From NCBI GenBank assembly GCA_902729315.2, contig LR746275.1:1768501-1832500 (forward strand): 64,000 nt of DNA, read 5' to 3'. The notes beneath the pieces are model-generated. The model saw only the letters and a list, made by a program, of their open reading frames with translations. It searched no databases and had not been told where the DNA came from. The translations under genes and the position numbers were made by a program. The first letter of the stretch is position 1. Each line of letters opens with the position of its first letter. Positions 39,979 to 50,311 of the stretch are shown here, in pieces. The DNA comes from Spirodela intermedia. Taxonomy: Eukaryota > Streptophyta > Magnoliopsida > Alismatales > Araceae.

Positions 39979-41699
39979 ACTCATCACTAATGTTCAGCCT
40001 ATAATCATCCAATTTGATTTCTATCCACTGGAACCCTACTCCACTTATAGTCAATGATTAACCAGCACTTGAAAGCCTGCATTGATTTCCCATCAACATA
40101 AGCCTTTCATGATGTATACGAATCTCAGGAAAGATGCTGCACAACATAATCCACATCACCGGAGGTTTCAACAAAAGTGAACGCTATTTTAAGGAACTTT
40201 TGGGATTCACAAAGCTTAATAATTTATATAATGTCAACTAAGTAAGAATAATGCTGAAAAAATCATGAAATGGAAAGACTGACATTTTTCTTTAATAACA
40301 TTGCAAGACGAAGTATGCATGGAGTCTTCTTGATATCATAAATGATAGAGAAAGAGGCAAAAAGGGCTGAGTCTTTACCTTTCATAAAAGACAAGGACGA
40401 ACTGGGGTTCGCGCCTGTGCTCGGAGATATGAGAGGATCAATAGAATTGGATGAGTTATGATGAACCATTGCCAGCAGTTGAGAAGGGGGATGCTGGTCG
40501 GATGAATCCTCCCCAAAAACACGAACTCTGAGACTAAATATATGAACAGTTCCTTTGTCGCTAGAGACGCCAAGCCAACGGGCATTTGGAGAGAGGGCAA
40601 TGCTGTAAATTTCTGCCCTATCCACCCCTCTACGCACCTACATTTTGATCATAACATCAGAATAGAATCAGACGCACGTAAACACATCTTTAATGCTAAG
40701 TATGCAGAATTGAGCAATTACTAGGTAAAACTACGGCAAATAAAACTTAAGTGGAAAAACAGTGAGCAGGTATCAACGGAGACTACAATTGAGGGAAAAA
40801 AAAAAAAAAATCGTTAAAACTGTAGACATGAATTTACCTCTAAGAACCAAAAAAAATTAAGAGAGGTAGATATCCAGGAGAAAATAACTAAAACAGATAT
40901 GATGTTAACTAAAGAACAAAATTCCGCTAGAATTTACCTCTTGAAGACGGGAACCATCCATTGTGTTGAAAATCCTAATTAAAGTCCCCTTTGTGCTCGC
41001 CGTTGCAAGAAGTAGCCCATCCATGGTCAATGTGAGACAGGAAACATTGGAATCATGAGCACTAATGAACTTTGTGACCTTCAAACCAAAGTGTTCAACA
41101 CGAACTTGTCCACGGTGTAAACCTGGACAAGCTAACACAGATGTGTTAGATTCATGTGAAAGGCAACATAAGCCCTTTGGATTAGCTAGTGTCTCAATTT
41201 GGTGAAGAAGCTTCAGATCAGTGAAATTATACACATATATCCGATGCTCAAGCACAACTACGATGCAATCACGTCGTAGTTTCACGCCACGAACATCAGA
41301 TCTAAACGCAAATTCACCAATACACCGACTCTGATGATCATCCCATATCATAACTTTATTTGATGGATATTGTGGGTTTGCACCGCTACCAACAAGAGCA
41401 AGGATATTGCATCGGAACAGCATTTCAACTATCACAAACCCTCCACTTTTAAGATCTCTTCTGAAAGTTTCTTTGAAGGGATCACAGTTGTAAATTCGAA
41501 AACCACGATTAGTACCAGCAGCAATGCATCCATAATCCTGATTCCATGAGACCGAAAGCAATTCAGTATCATCAGCATCACTGAGGCTGGACTCAGAATG
41601 GCCAAAAGAAACAGATGTTGACACCGCACGTGATGATTCCAATGACCCAAGTGTCATCTCTGGTTTTGATCCCCAAGGTGGAGAAACAGTGGAGCTCAT
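39368..41699 (-). CDS. ATG18C: Autophagy-related protein 18c (PROPPIN beta-propeller)
   Basis: Four exons on the minus strand: 40938-41699, 40379-40637, 39600-39723 and 39368-39494, giving 423 residues. ATG18/WIPI proteins bind PI3P on growing autophagosome membranes through a seven-bladed beta-propeller. The start ([10 protein letters not shown]) agrees with remembered ATG18c proteins, so it is preferred to an ATG 36 bases upstream. Visible landmarks are [75 protein letters not shown] and [14 protein letters not shown]. The lipid-binding RRG of the plant VRRG motif is at 256-258, split from exon 1 by intron 1. The C-terminal blade has [11 protein letters not shown] and [16 protein letters not shown] possible non-coding first exon ends at a GAG|GTACGG donor near 43266, implying a long 5' UTR intron; that part is inference. 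Confidence 0.94.
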
Positions 41700-44546
41700 A
41701 TGAAGCAAGACAATGTTTGGTAATGACAGATGCAATCAAAGACCATCAAGAAGCAAGAGAGCAGCAATAGGGGAAACTTGAGGAGCTCAGTCCAGCTCTT
41801 ACTAGGGCAACACTGTCTGGAAAGCAATAAAGATCATCATCACCAATCAGTGTTACTAACAATGGCAGGGCTAAATGCTACTGAGAGAATTCTCGTAATG
41901 CAAACAAGAAATATTGCATATATGTGACAGATTACCACAAAGAACAAATGAAAAACCAGAATTCATACCAAAATACCTAAAAACAGGAAGTCAAGAAGAC
42001 AATGTAAATGAAAGCACACCAGATATTGAAGCATATAATTGTTAATGTTTAAATTGATAATGAAGCTAATGATGTTTGTATCCCTTACAAAAGATATCAT
42101 CTAACTAATTCTAAGGATGTAGTACAGACAAGTATGGCTGAATGCACTCAAGATAGCAACTAAAGGATGATCAAGGCATCATCTCGGGTATGACCACAAC
42201 ATGAGCAAATCGAATACTTGATTTTCCACGTCAAGGATAGATTTTTGCACTTGTGCGACTTTCTTTGGGATGTCAAATTCTCATTTATTTTTTTAACCTT
42301 TTCTATTATGCAGGCACGTACAAAACATAGATACATACATATACACAAAAATCTAGCACACCGAGACACTCGTTTATCCTCCATGTGCTCTTTGGTCAGA
42401 TATTGTGCACTATATTGGATTTTGAGGTGCACGCCTTAGTCAGCTAGAACAAGTTATTGAAAATCCAACAACACTTCCAGTTGATTTTCATACAATTACT
42501 TCGTAAACAGACTTGACTAGGGTTGGGCTATCTTTTACTGCACTGGGGGCTCCAAGGTAAGAAAACTTTCATAGTCCAAGCAACAGATTCGTAACTCGAT
42601 GGATATGTCAGCGGTGTGGTCTTGTATTTGAGGGGGAAGAAAATTTGGGCTTGGCTACAATGTTCTAGCACATTGTCTTAGAATAAATCTTTTATTTTCA
42701 GCGGCTAATGTCAATTCTTTATCTTAAACTTTTGAAAACAATGTCTAAGGTCAATCTAGAAAACAGAATGGAATGGAAATCAGATATCGTAACTGATATC
42801 AATGACATAAAACAATAAGGATCCTTAAGTCACACAGAATCAGAAAACCGTTGATCCCATTTAAGAGAGGGAATAAAAAAACAGCACTTTGCCAACAGAA
42901 ATTTAGAGCTGCTAATGGGGGACCGTTCTGTATACCATGGAAATCACACACACCGGGTCTACATCACAAGTCTGTCAATTGGAAAGAGCGCCTCAACGGG
43001 GCTTCCTGAAGTCAAATAAAACCCTGATAGCCTTTTTTCGGCAGAAGGTAATCAAGAATTGAGCAAATTCTAAGACAAGAAATAATACATTTCAGGCGAA
43101 GATTATCAGAAAGACAAAATTCTTCAAAGGCACAGCAAAAACTCCAGGAAGAGACTTAAGAAAGAAAGAAATAAATAAAACTCCACATATTCCCTACACT
43201 CTTATCGTCGACCTCGATTGCAATTTCGCCAAAAATGAGATGGCAGATCGACGATCCGTCCGTACCTCTATCGCATCAAGTTCGGGAAGCGCCGCAACCT
43301 ACTGAAATAGTGAGGCTCCCGGCGCCGAAGGTGGGGGTCCCGTGTGAGCCCTAGGAGACAGACGCACCGCGTTCGTAGATGATTCGAAGCCGATCTCCGA
43401 AGAGCAGCCGACCACGGCCTTCTCCTCTGCACATGGGCAGAGAATCTCTGACGAGGACGTTCCACACTCGGTGTTCCCCCAGCGTTCTCCACCCCTCCTT
43501 GTGGAGGACGTCAATCCTCCGAGTCCCTTGAAGAGAGGAGAGCCCTCAGACGGCGAGATCTTACAGGCCCTCTGACCGCCTTTGTGAGGGGGGAGGGAGA
43601 AGGGGGCAAGAGCGGGAGGAAGCCCTCCAGTCGGGCCCTTAATGGGCCCATAATGATACAAATGGGCTTGTCTATCTACATTTAAATGGGTCGGTCCAAT
43701 TGGCGGGCACCACGGACTGGGCCATAGAAAAAGGATTCGGGAAAGGCCCATTTGAAGACGTCGGAAGTGAGAGTGGAGTGGCGGAGTCGCACAGAAATAA
43801 TGAATTATTTGAGATCATTTCGTTTTTTCCTCCCCACAAGTGGAGTGAATTAGTATATAAATCCCTTTATTTTTCAGTTCAAGCTTAAAAACCATGGAAT
43901 AAATCTTATTTGACTATTTAACCTCCAAATATACAATTTGAAGCGAATATAAATATTTCCTCTCTCCTCACAGACGATCTTTATTATGTGTCAACTTATA
44001 GCATAAATATAATTAATCGGAATATTTATAAATTAAAAAACCACCACAAAAAAAGCGTTATGAATAATTCAGTTAATTTTTAGGAAAATGAAAAAAACAA
44101 ATATTTTCCCGGGATTTTAGGGGATTTTTGGGTCTTAAAAAGGCCACCTAAAAATTAAATGGTGTAAAATAAATAATTCAGCCGATTTATAAGAAAATGA
44201 AAGAAAATAATCGGATTATCTTTCCGGGCTTTCACCCATCCACATCCCTTCAGCATGCGGAACTCATTCCCGGAGCGGAAAGAACGTTGGGCACGGAAAG
44301 AGAGGATGAAGAATGCATTCCGGAAGGGGAAAGGTTGGTGGACTGCGAGAGTCGGCAGCAAGGCGGCAGCCAGCTGGACGTCGGAATCCCGGCGGGCGGC
44401 GGCCCCTCTCTTCACATGGCCTCTGCAACTCGCCGGAAAGACTGGCGGCGACGAAGAAGGAGAAGGAGAAGAAGTGAGGATGCTCCCGGCTTTATTAGCT
44501 TATTCCCCCGTGGCAATAGCATGGTAAATAATCGTCCTCTTCCTCT
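41700..44546. other. ATG18C: ATG18c 5' region and intergenic DNA
   Basis: No coding gene is seen. The AT-rich part to about 43260 would be an ATG18c leader intron if the first exon lies in the GC-rich block 43267-43650. The interval 43850-44200 is very AT-rich and contains a diverged direct repeat of about 40 bases (near 44063 and 44170, with ATAATTCAG and GAAAATGAAA). The rest probably includes the 3' UTR of the 124-residue gene. Confidence 0.45.
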
Positions 44547-45009
44547 CTACCATCGGAGCTCCCTCGCCGGCTTCCGGTGGCGATGGCCGCAGGGCTTGGC
44601 GGCGGGGGCGGCGGCGGCGGGCTTGGGTTTGCCGGGATGGGTCGACTTGCCGTTTCTGGGCTTTCTTCTGGGGAGGGAGGACTGGGGGATGAAGACGCCG
44701 GTGCCCCTGATTCCTCTCACCCCAGGCCGCTCCGGCAACGACGGCGGCGCCGCCGCGAAGGCCTGAAAACGCGAGCAGCTCTGGGAATCTCAGCCATCTC
44801 ACCCACTCGCTGCGGTGGTGGGGGGGAGGGGCGTGGAAGAGGGCTCTCACCTGGAAGGGAATCCCCTCCCGCCGCCGCCGCCAGAAGGACTCCTCAGCGG
44901 CGCCGCCACCATCGTCGTCGTCGTCCTTCTCCTCCATGATCAGAAGGGCGATTCGCTCGCTCAGGTCCGCGAAGAACAGATCGTCCTCCAGCTCCCAGCC
45001 CACTTCCAT
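44547..45009 (-). CDS. Small two-exon plant protein of unknown function
   Basis: Exons 44851-45009 and 44547-44762 on the minus strand encode 124 residues. The N-terminus, MEVGWELEDDLFFADLSERI, has the ELEDDxFFADLSxxxxLLIM signature of a land-plant family I remember from Arabidopsis loci such as At2g39870 and At3g55690. The second exon carries the other family signature, RGTGVFIPQSSLPRRKPRNG, followed by a basic, Ala/Pro-rich tail. The two signatures lie in different frames and join only if 44763-44850 is removed. CAG|GTGAGA and TTTTCAG sites are exactly placed for that, between codons. An unspliced reading also stays open for 169 residues but loses the GTGVFIP motif. A role is unknown. The acidic start and basic end resemble small nuclear or regulatory proteins, but this is only an impression. 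Confidence 0.8.
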
Positions 45010-45407
45010 TCCCGCCTTCTTCCTCCTACAACAAGACCCAACCTTTTTCCTTCTCCTCCCCCCCTCCTCTCCCTCTCTCTCTCTCTAGAACCAGAGAGAG
45101 GTAGTCGGAGGTCTCTCTCTCTAGAACCAGAGCGGTGGGGATTGTTAAATGGGAGAGGACGGAGGAGGAAGAGGGGGGGGAGTCATGTGGGCTCCGGCAG
45201 TGAGTGGCGGAGGCGGGGGCCGGACGAGGGCCGCGCCATGTTTACGTGGCCAGACGTGACGTGGCTCACGTTATCTGGTCAGGCTGTGAGCCCCACGCAG
45301 ACAACCGTTCTATTCCCAAGGCTGAGGGTAGTAACCCATCCACCACCCACACACACACCTCTCCCTCATGTTCACACATTAATTTTAATTAATTAAAATT
45401 TTAAGTT

Positions 45408-45438
<31 letters not shown>

Positions 45439-46851
45439 CAGAAGGTTAAGTGGCTCTGATGTTCCATTAATGGCATTGTTTTGATCCCCATGATTGGGAG
45501 CCATCTTGGTCAACGATATACATTATATTCCGTAAAAGGGCGAATTCAGTTGACGCGTGGATGGTGGTGGTACGTAGCACGGATTCCTCCACGTCATACG
45601 GTGGGCCCCATGACAGGTCTCGAGTTGAATGGACGGGGACGATGGCGCCTCGTCATCACTGGAGGATCGGGGACCGTCCGTTGTGGGTCACGCGATCCCC
45701 CGTCAACTCCACGAGGTCGGTCTGTAACGAGGGAGATGACATTTACCGACATCGATCACTAGAAAAGTGTTTAATGACCAAAATCTGGTAACACGCTTTA
45801 CACAATTTATGTCGGAAAAGATTCCAGACAATATTCCTGACGGCGTTTGACATCATATTCATCGTTGCCCAATGGGAACATCTCCTCCGGCGGGGGTTCG
45901 GGTCAGTCGCCTTGCTCCTCTCGGAGGTTTGACCTGTGCATGTGGGGCCTACCGTTAGGTTTGACTACGCTCGTGGACCCTGACATTTGGGGCAGCCCCT
46001 CTCTGTTGGTGGTCACTCACCAACCGTTGACGATTCCCCAGATATGAAAAGGTAAACCCCGCTGTTGACCACTCCACCATATCAGCCGACACTGGAGGCA
46101 ACCACCTAAACCTAGAAACAGAGACCTAAACCCGTGGGGTCCCTTGTGGCGTTCCCACCCACCCTAACCAGGGCCTTTCGAAGACAAATGATCCTAGAGA
46201 GAGAGAGAGCTAGAGAGAGAGAGAGAGTTGTTGTGGATTATGAAGTAAAATAATTATTAAAGCATTCATAATTTAGATCTTGAAAAGGCGACCCACTATG
46301 ATTATAGACCAGATAATACTATTTTAAGCCATCACCACCCACGATTCAGATATGGAAAATCCAGGATTAGCCTATAAATGATCCTGCACTAACACGTGGC
46401 ACGTTGACAATCACTTGCCACGATTATCACGCGGGACTGAGGCAGTTCTGAGTTGGGGAAATATCTTGGAAAATAAAAAAAGTCAAGAACGATTATTAAA
46501 ACCCAGTGCAGAGTTGAAGGACAGCATTTTTATGAGGGGCATGAACATATTTATCACAAGATCACGATATCATGCGCATGTATGATTCCTCGGGGATCTG
46601 TGTAAAAGGTCAACGGCGTATACATCATGTATTTGTACGTATTTTTATACAGATACTAATAATACAGTCCAAAAACTGCTTACATAGCAGTAAGCACGCA
46701 TCAGATACATCCTTATAGAGAAGGAATAAGTGAAAATTATTTAATCATGCCTCACTAAATACCATAACATTCTTTTATGACATTATTCAAAATATTATTG
46801 ATACAGAGGAAGTTCCATAGAGACAAAAAGATTGAACATCTTGGGAAAAAA
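45010..46851. other. Intergenic DNA rich in ACGTGG and TTGAC motifs
   Basis: No gene is recognised. Upstream of the 124-residue gene are ACGTGGC, GACGTGGC and CACGTT elements at 45243-45272. Six TTGAC/GTCAA (W-box core) sites lie within 45545-46070. A TTTA repeat spans about 45411-45437 and short GA tracts 46197-46227. These motif clusters could act in regulation, but chance cannot be excluded. Confidence 0.4.
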
Positions 46852-49520
46852 TTACCTGGGTCTCTGGTCAAAATGCTCGATCAGGGGGGGGGGGGGGGAA
46901 CCAGAGAGAAAGATCTCGAGACCTCTCCCACCGACTTCTGTTGTGAAGCATTGAAATCCGCAGGGCTCAAGCTCCGCCATGACTTTCCCCACGATTTCAC
47001 TCGAGAGGGCTGATTTTCATGTCAAGGCGTAATCATAGAAGGAATAAAATAAAATAAACTTTAAATCAGTACAGAAGCAGGGATGAGGGGCGGGTTTCTT
47101 CAGTCTTTAAAATGGTGAAAAAATGTGTACCTAAAAAGTCAGCGCTGACTTTTCAAAAGAGAGGGAAGACTGGAACAAGTCTATGAGTTTGACCAGATGA
47201 GGTTTTGCTGCAAAAACTAATGTATTTTGATATGGGGAAAAAATGATTTGGTATGGTAGTGGACGCTCCTGTTCTCCCATGTACAGTGCCTACACCATGT
47301 TCATGTAATCCAGGTACATGAGTTCCATGATAGCAATAATCTGTGAGCTACGAACAGATGTTCAGCTTCTTGGAATAAACAAATATCGAGGAGCCAGAAT
47401 TACTGCCCAAACACTCATATCCCAGGGAGGGAAAAAAAAAAAAAAAAAACAGACCAAGATCGAATTGCTGACAGCTTGGCAGGTCAAAGAGGCAATTATC
47501 GTATGATGCTCTGTTTCTGGATATTCATCTGCACACTCATTACGTGTACTACAGCAAACGTAACATTGAATTCTTTTATGGATAAATAAACTAAGATAAA
47601 GTTGAAATCAATTAAACAAATAACCTTAGATATTCACGTCACTGGTTCCAAATATTTCCAGAAAAATGAAGATTCATCTTTTTCTTAGATCAAAAATTTT
47701 GAGTTGATTGAATCAACAAATTAGAAAAGGTGCACAAGTAAAGGATACAAGTTGGTAGAAGAGTCAAAACGCAGCCTCCACCACCAGCTCCTGTCAGCTT
47801 GGAAATTAAATTATATTTCAAGGTTGTCCGAAGCACGTCTTCTATCGAAGCATGACTGACTCCCATGCATTGGAGTAAACCCTGATTCATTTCCATTAGT
47901 TCACCAATCTTATCTTCCCGTGCTGAAATGGAGAGGGCATCAAGAGCAGGTGACTGTAGAATTTCTGACAGCTCCTTGCTAATAGAATCCACCGCTGCGA
48001 ACACAGAAGCCATTGCATGTGGGTGACGGCTAGCTCTTGCAGAAACGCCAGCAACCAGGGCCTTTGTATTCCTTTCAACCTTCGTGTTAGTTATAAGCAT
48101 TCTTAGGGGCACGTTTGGTTCGATCTGAGTCAACTCCCCTGACCTAAACATAATCATATTGCCTGTTACACAAAGTTCAGTCATAATTTAGGAGAAAATG
48201 TATCGTGAATTCAAAAATGGGAAGAAATATATCGTATGCCAGGTAAAATATGAAGGAACGGAGAAGATAGGCACCAGAAATAACAGCACTCGTACAGGCC
48301 ATTAATAGCTAGGCGTTGAAAAAGGCAAAAAATAGTAACAGTTGACGTGGTGAAATCCATTTGTGTCGACTTGTGAAGTAATCACTCACCAAATGTGCTG
48401 ACAGTATTGTCTATGCCGGATGGTTTGCCATGAATTATCTTTTCACCTTCAAAGGCCCATTTATTAACCAATTCAAGCTCATTTTTTCCAAACTTAAACC
48501 AACTGTTTTGCTCATGTTGCAGGCCCACAGCTCCAGAAAACGCTAGAAGCGCACCACAGAGGGAGACACAGAACGAGGCAGATGATCCTAATCCCCCGCC
48601 CAGAGGAAGATCAGAGGACACAACCACTCGCCCTGCCTTTAAACTGAAAAATATGTTTTTTTCATGAGTGCCTCGTTCTGGAAAGCAGATATAAACACTT
48701 CTCGATCATAAATACAGGGAGAAGGAGAAGTTATACCCCTGTATTGAAGTGTAAAGATAAATGAAGGCGGAGATCCCGGAAGCAAGCCCAGCTTTAGCCT
48801 CTGGAAGCTTTTGCTCCTCATAGAGGCCATAAATCAGTTCCAGAGTCTCCGGGGAACAGGGCTGCGGTGACAACGGAGCAGGAGAGCCTATTTCAGAGAA
48901 CACCTCCTTCAGCCTTTCTGTTGGCCATGATAGCACGATGTCCGTGTCTTTAAGCTCGAGCTCGAGCAATCGATCACCACTCCCTAGAGTGATGAGACCA
49001 TAGAAAAAGGACAGGAAATCGGTATCAGGTGCGCTGGAAATGCCTTGGCCAAGTGCAATTTCAAAGAGGAGGGGAGCGCGATTTTTTCCGGTGGCTAAGC
49101 TATTAATCCAACCGGAAATTCTGTGCCACGAACCTCAGTACAGTGACGGGACAAGATCCAAAATAATTCAAAGTGAGGCAAAATCCGACCTATTCAAGGA
49201 CCTTCCATTCTTCTCAAGATTTTCCATAATTCATTAACGAGTTATCGCAAAGAAAACGGAGGAAACAACACATTTCTTCCCACTCCATCAATACATTCCT
49301 CATTCGGAAGGTAAGATCCAAGTGTATGCAACTGGCACCACTTCGGATCAGAAACTTCCACCAACACAACAGGCACAAAGGAGGAGATACCTGCGGAAGC
49401 GGGGCGGAAGTTGATGTTGGTGCAGAGATTGATAGAGGCGGCGACGGCGGTGGATCCGTGGACAACCGCGTGCTCTCCGCAGAGTATAACTTTCCCCGGG
49501 GCTCGAGATTGGACCTCCAT
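46852..49520 (-). CDS. MVK: Mevalonate kinase
   Basis: Five exons on the minus strand (49391-49520, 48737-48983, 48390-48643, 47749-48162, 46852-47009) encode 400 residues. The enzyme phosphorylates mevalonate with ATP in the cytosolic isoprenoid pathway that leads to sterols and sesquiterpenes. All three GHMP-kinase motifs are visible: [16 protein letters not shown] from residue 7, [11 protein letters not shown] at 139-149, and [10 protein letters not shown] at 332-341. [20 protein letters not shown] and [19 protein letters not shown] are also family signatures. The start [10 protein letters not shown] matches the family; an upstream in-frame ATG at 49562 is rejected as leader. Exon 5 reads [19 protein letters not shown] and ends beyond the usual C-terminus: a run of 15 C (46884-46898) encodes four prolines, followed by ten residues to a TAA. 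GGRG replaces the usual GGNG near the end. Confidence 0.94.
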
Positions 49521-50311
49521 CTCAATCCAAAGCCCTCCTCTCCCCCTTCGCCACCTCCACACTCTTCCTCACTCCTCACGATCTCCTTCCTGCTCCTCCT
49601 CCCGCTCACAATGGCCGCCGCTCCTCCTCCCCCCGGTGCCCTCCCGGCGCCGCCTCCTCTGCAGATGCTGATTCTCTCGGCTCCGACATTGATGGCATCC
49701 TTCAAACTTCTCGAAACTTTCTCTCACTTCAGAATATCTTTAAATTTATTCTCATATTAAATAATTATCTCCTCCGAACTAGAAATTCTGTGCCCAAATA
49801 TTATTTATATATATAGGCATAATTACTACGTCGGTACCTCGGTAGATGGCGGATGATTTTATTACCTTGGAATAATATTAATTTGAATTAATGCACGCGG
49901 ATCGGGAAAAGCGAATCTGCCGCCTTAGTGTTCCCCGCCGGTGGGGCCCTCGAAAGTCTTCTCCCTCCTCCATAGGGCTTTTCCGAATATATTAAATAAT
50001 AAATTCGTGGTCGACGTGAAGTCGGGCTCTGCATCCGTTGGGCCGGCCCGTAATCACGGCCCATGGTTCTCTCGTCCGGTGGGCCCCGCTGGGATGCTAG
50101 ACCATGCTAAGGTTTGTTGTGACCTTGACTGGATGCTGTTCTTGGAGCTACCTGAGCCGCGTTGACCGGATTCGGGCCCCACTGATCGTTGACTTCTTGT
50201 GAGAGAAGGAGCCTTCAAGGGTGGGCCATCACGTGCCTCGGCGGTTTTGGCGGGGCTATAAACTGCGCAAGGGGGGGAGGGAGAAATGTTCTTTTCGGTC
50301 GTCTTCTTCCC
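49521..50311. promoter_or_regulatory. Shared bidirectional promoter of MVK and UVH3
   Basis: The start codons of MVK (minus) and UVH3 (plus) point away from each other and are 791 bases apart, so both promoters must fit here unless leaders are spliced. A TATAAA at 50257-50262 lies 50 bases before the UVH3 ATG, and an ACGTG motif lies at 50230. The centre near 49730-49880 is AT-rich. No TATA box for MVK is obvious. Confidence 0.6.
50257..50262 (+). promoter_or_regulatory. UVH3: TATA box of UVH3
   Basis: GGGGCTATAAACTGC lies just upstream of the UVH3 start codon. The UVH3 leader would be only about 20-25 bases if this box is used. Confidence 0.55.

Noticed and set aside
43268-43751. Minus-strand frames of 74 and 150 residues
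   Set aside because: GC-rich, Pro/Arg-rich, no recognisable domain; more likely the ATG18c leader and promoter.
44197-44939. Plus-strand frames up to 189 residues
   Set aside because: Antisense to the 124-residue gene; Arg/Gly-rich compositional frames with no homologue that I recognise.
49521-49562. Upstream in-frame ATG for mevalonate kinase
   Set aside because: It would add fourteen Trp/Arg/Gly-rich residues not found in the family; [10 protein letters not shown] is the standard start.
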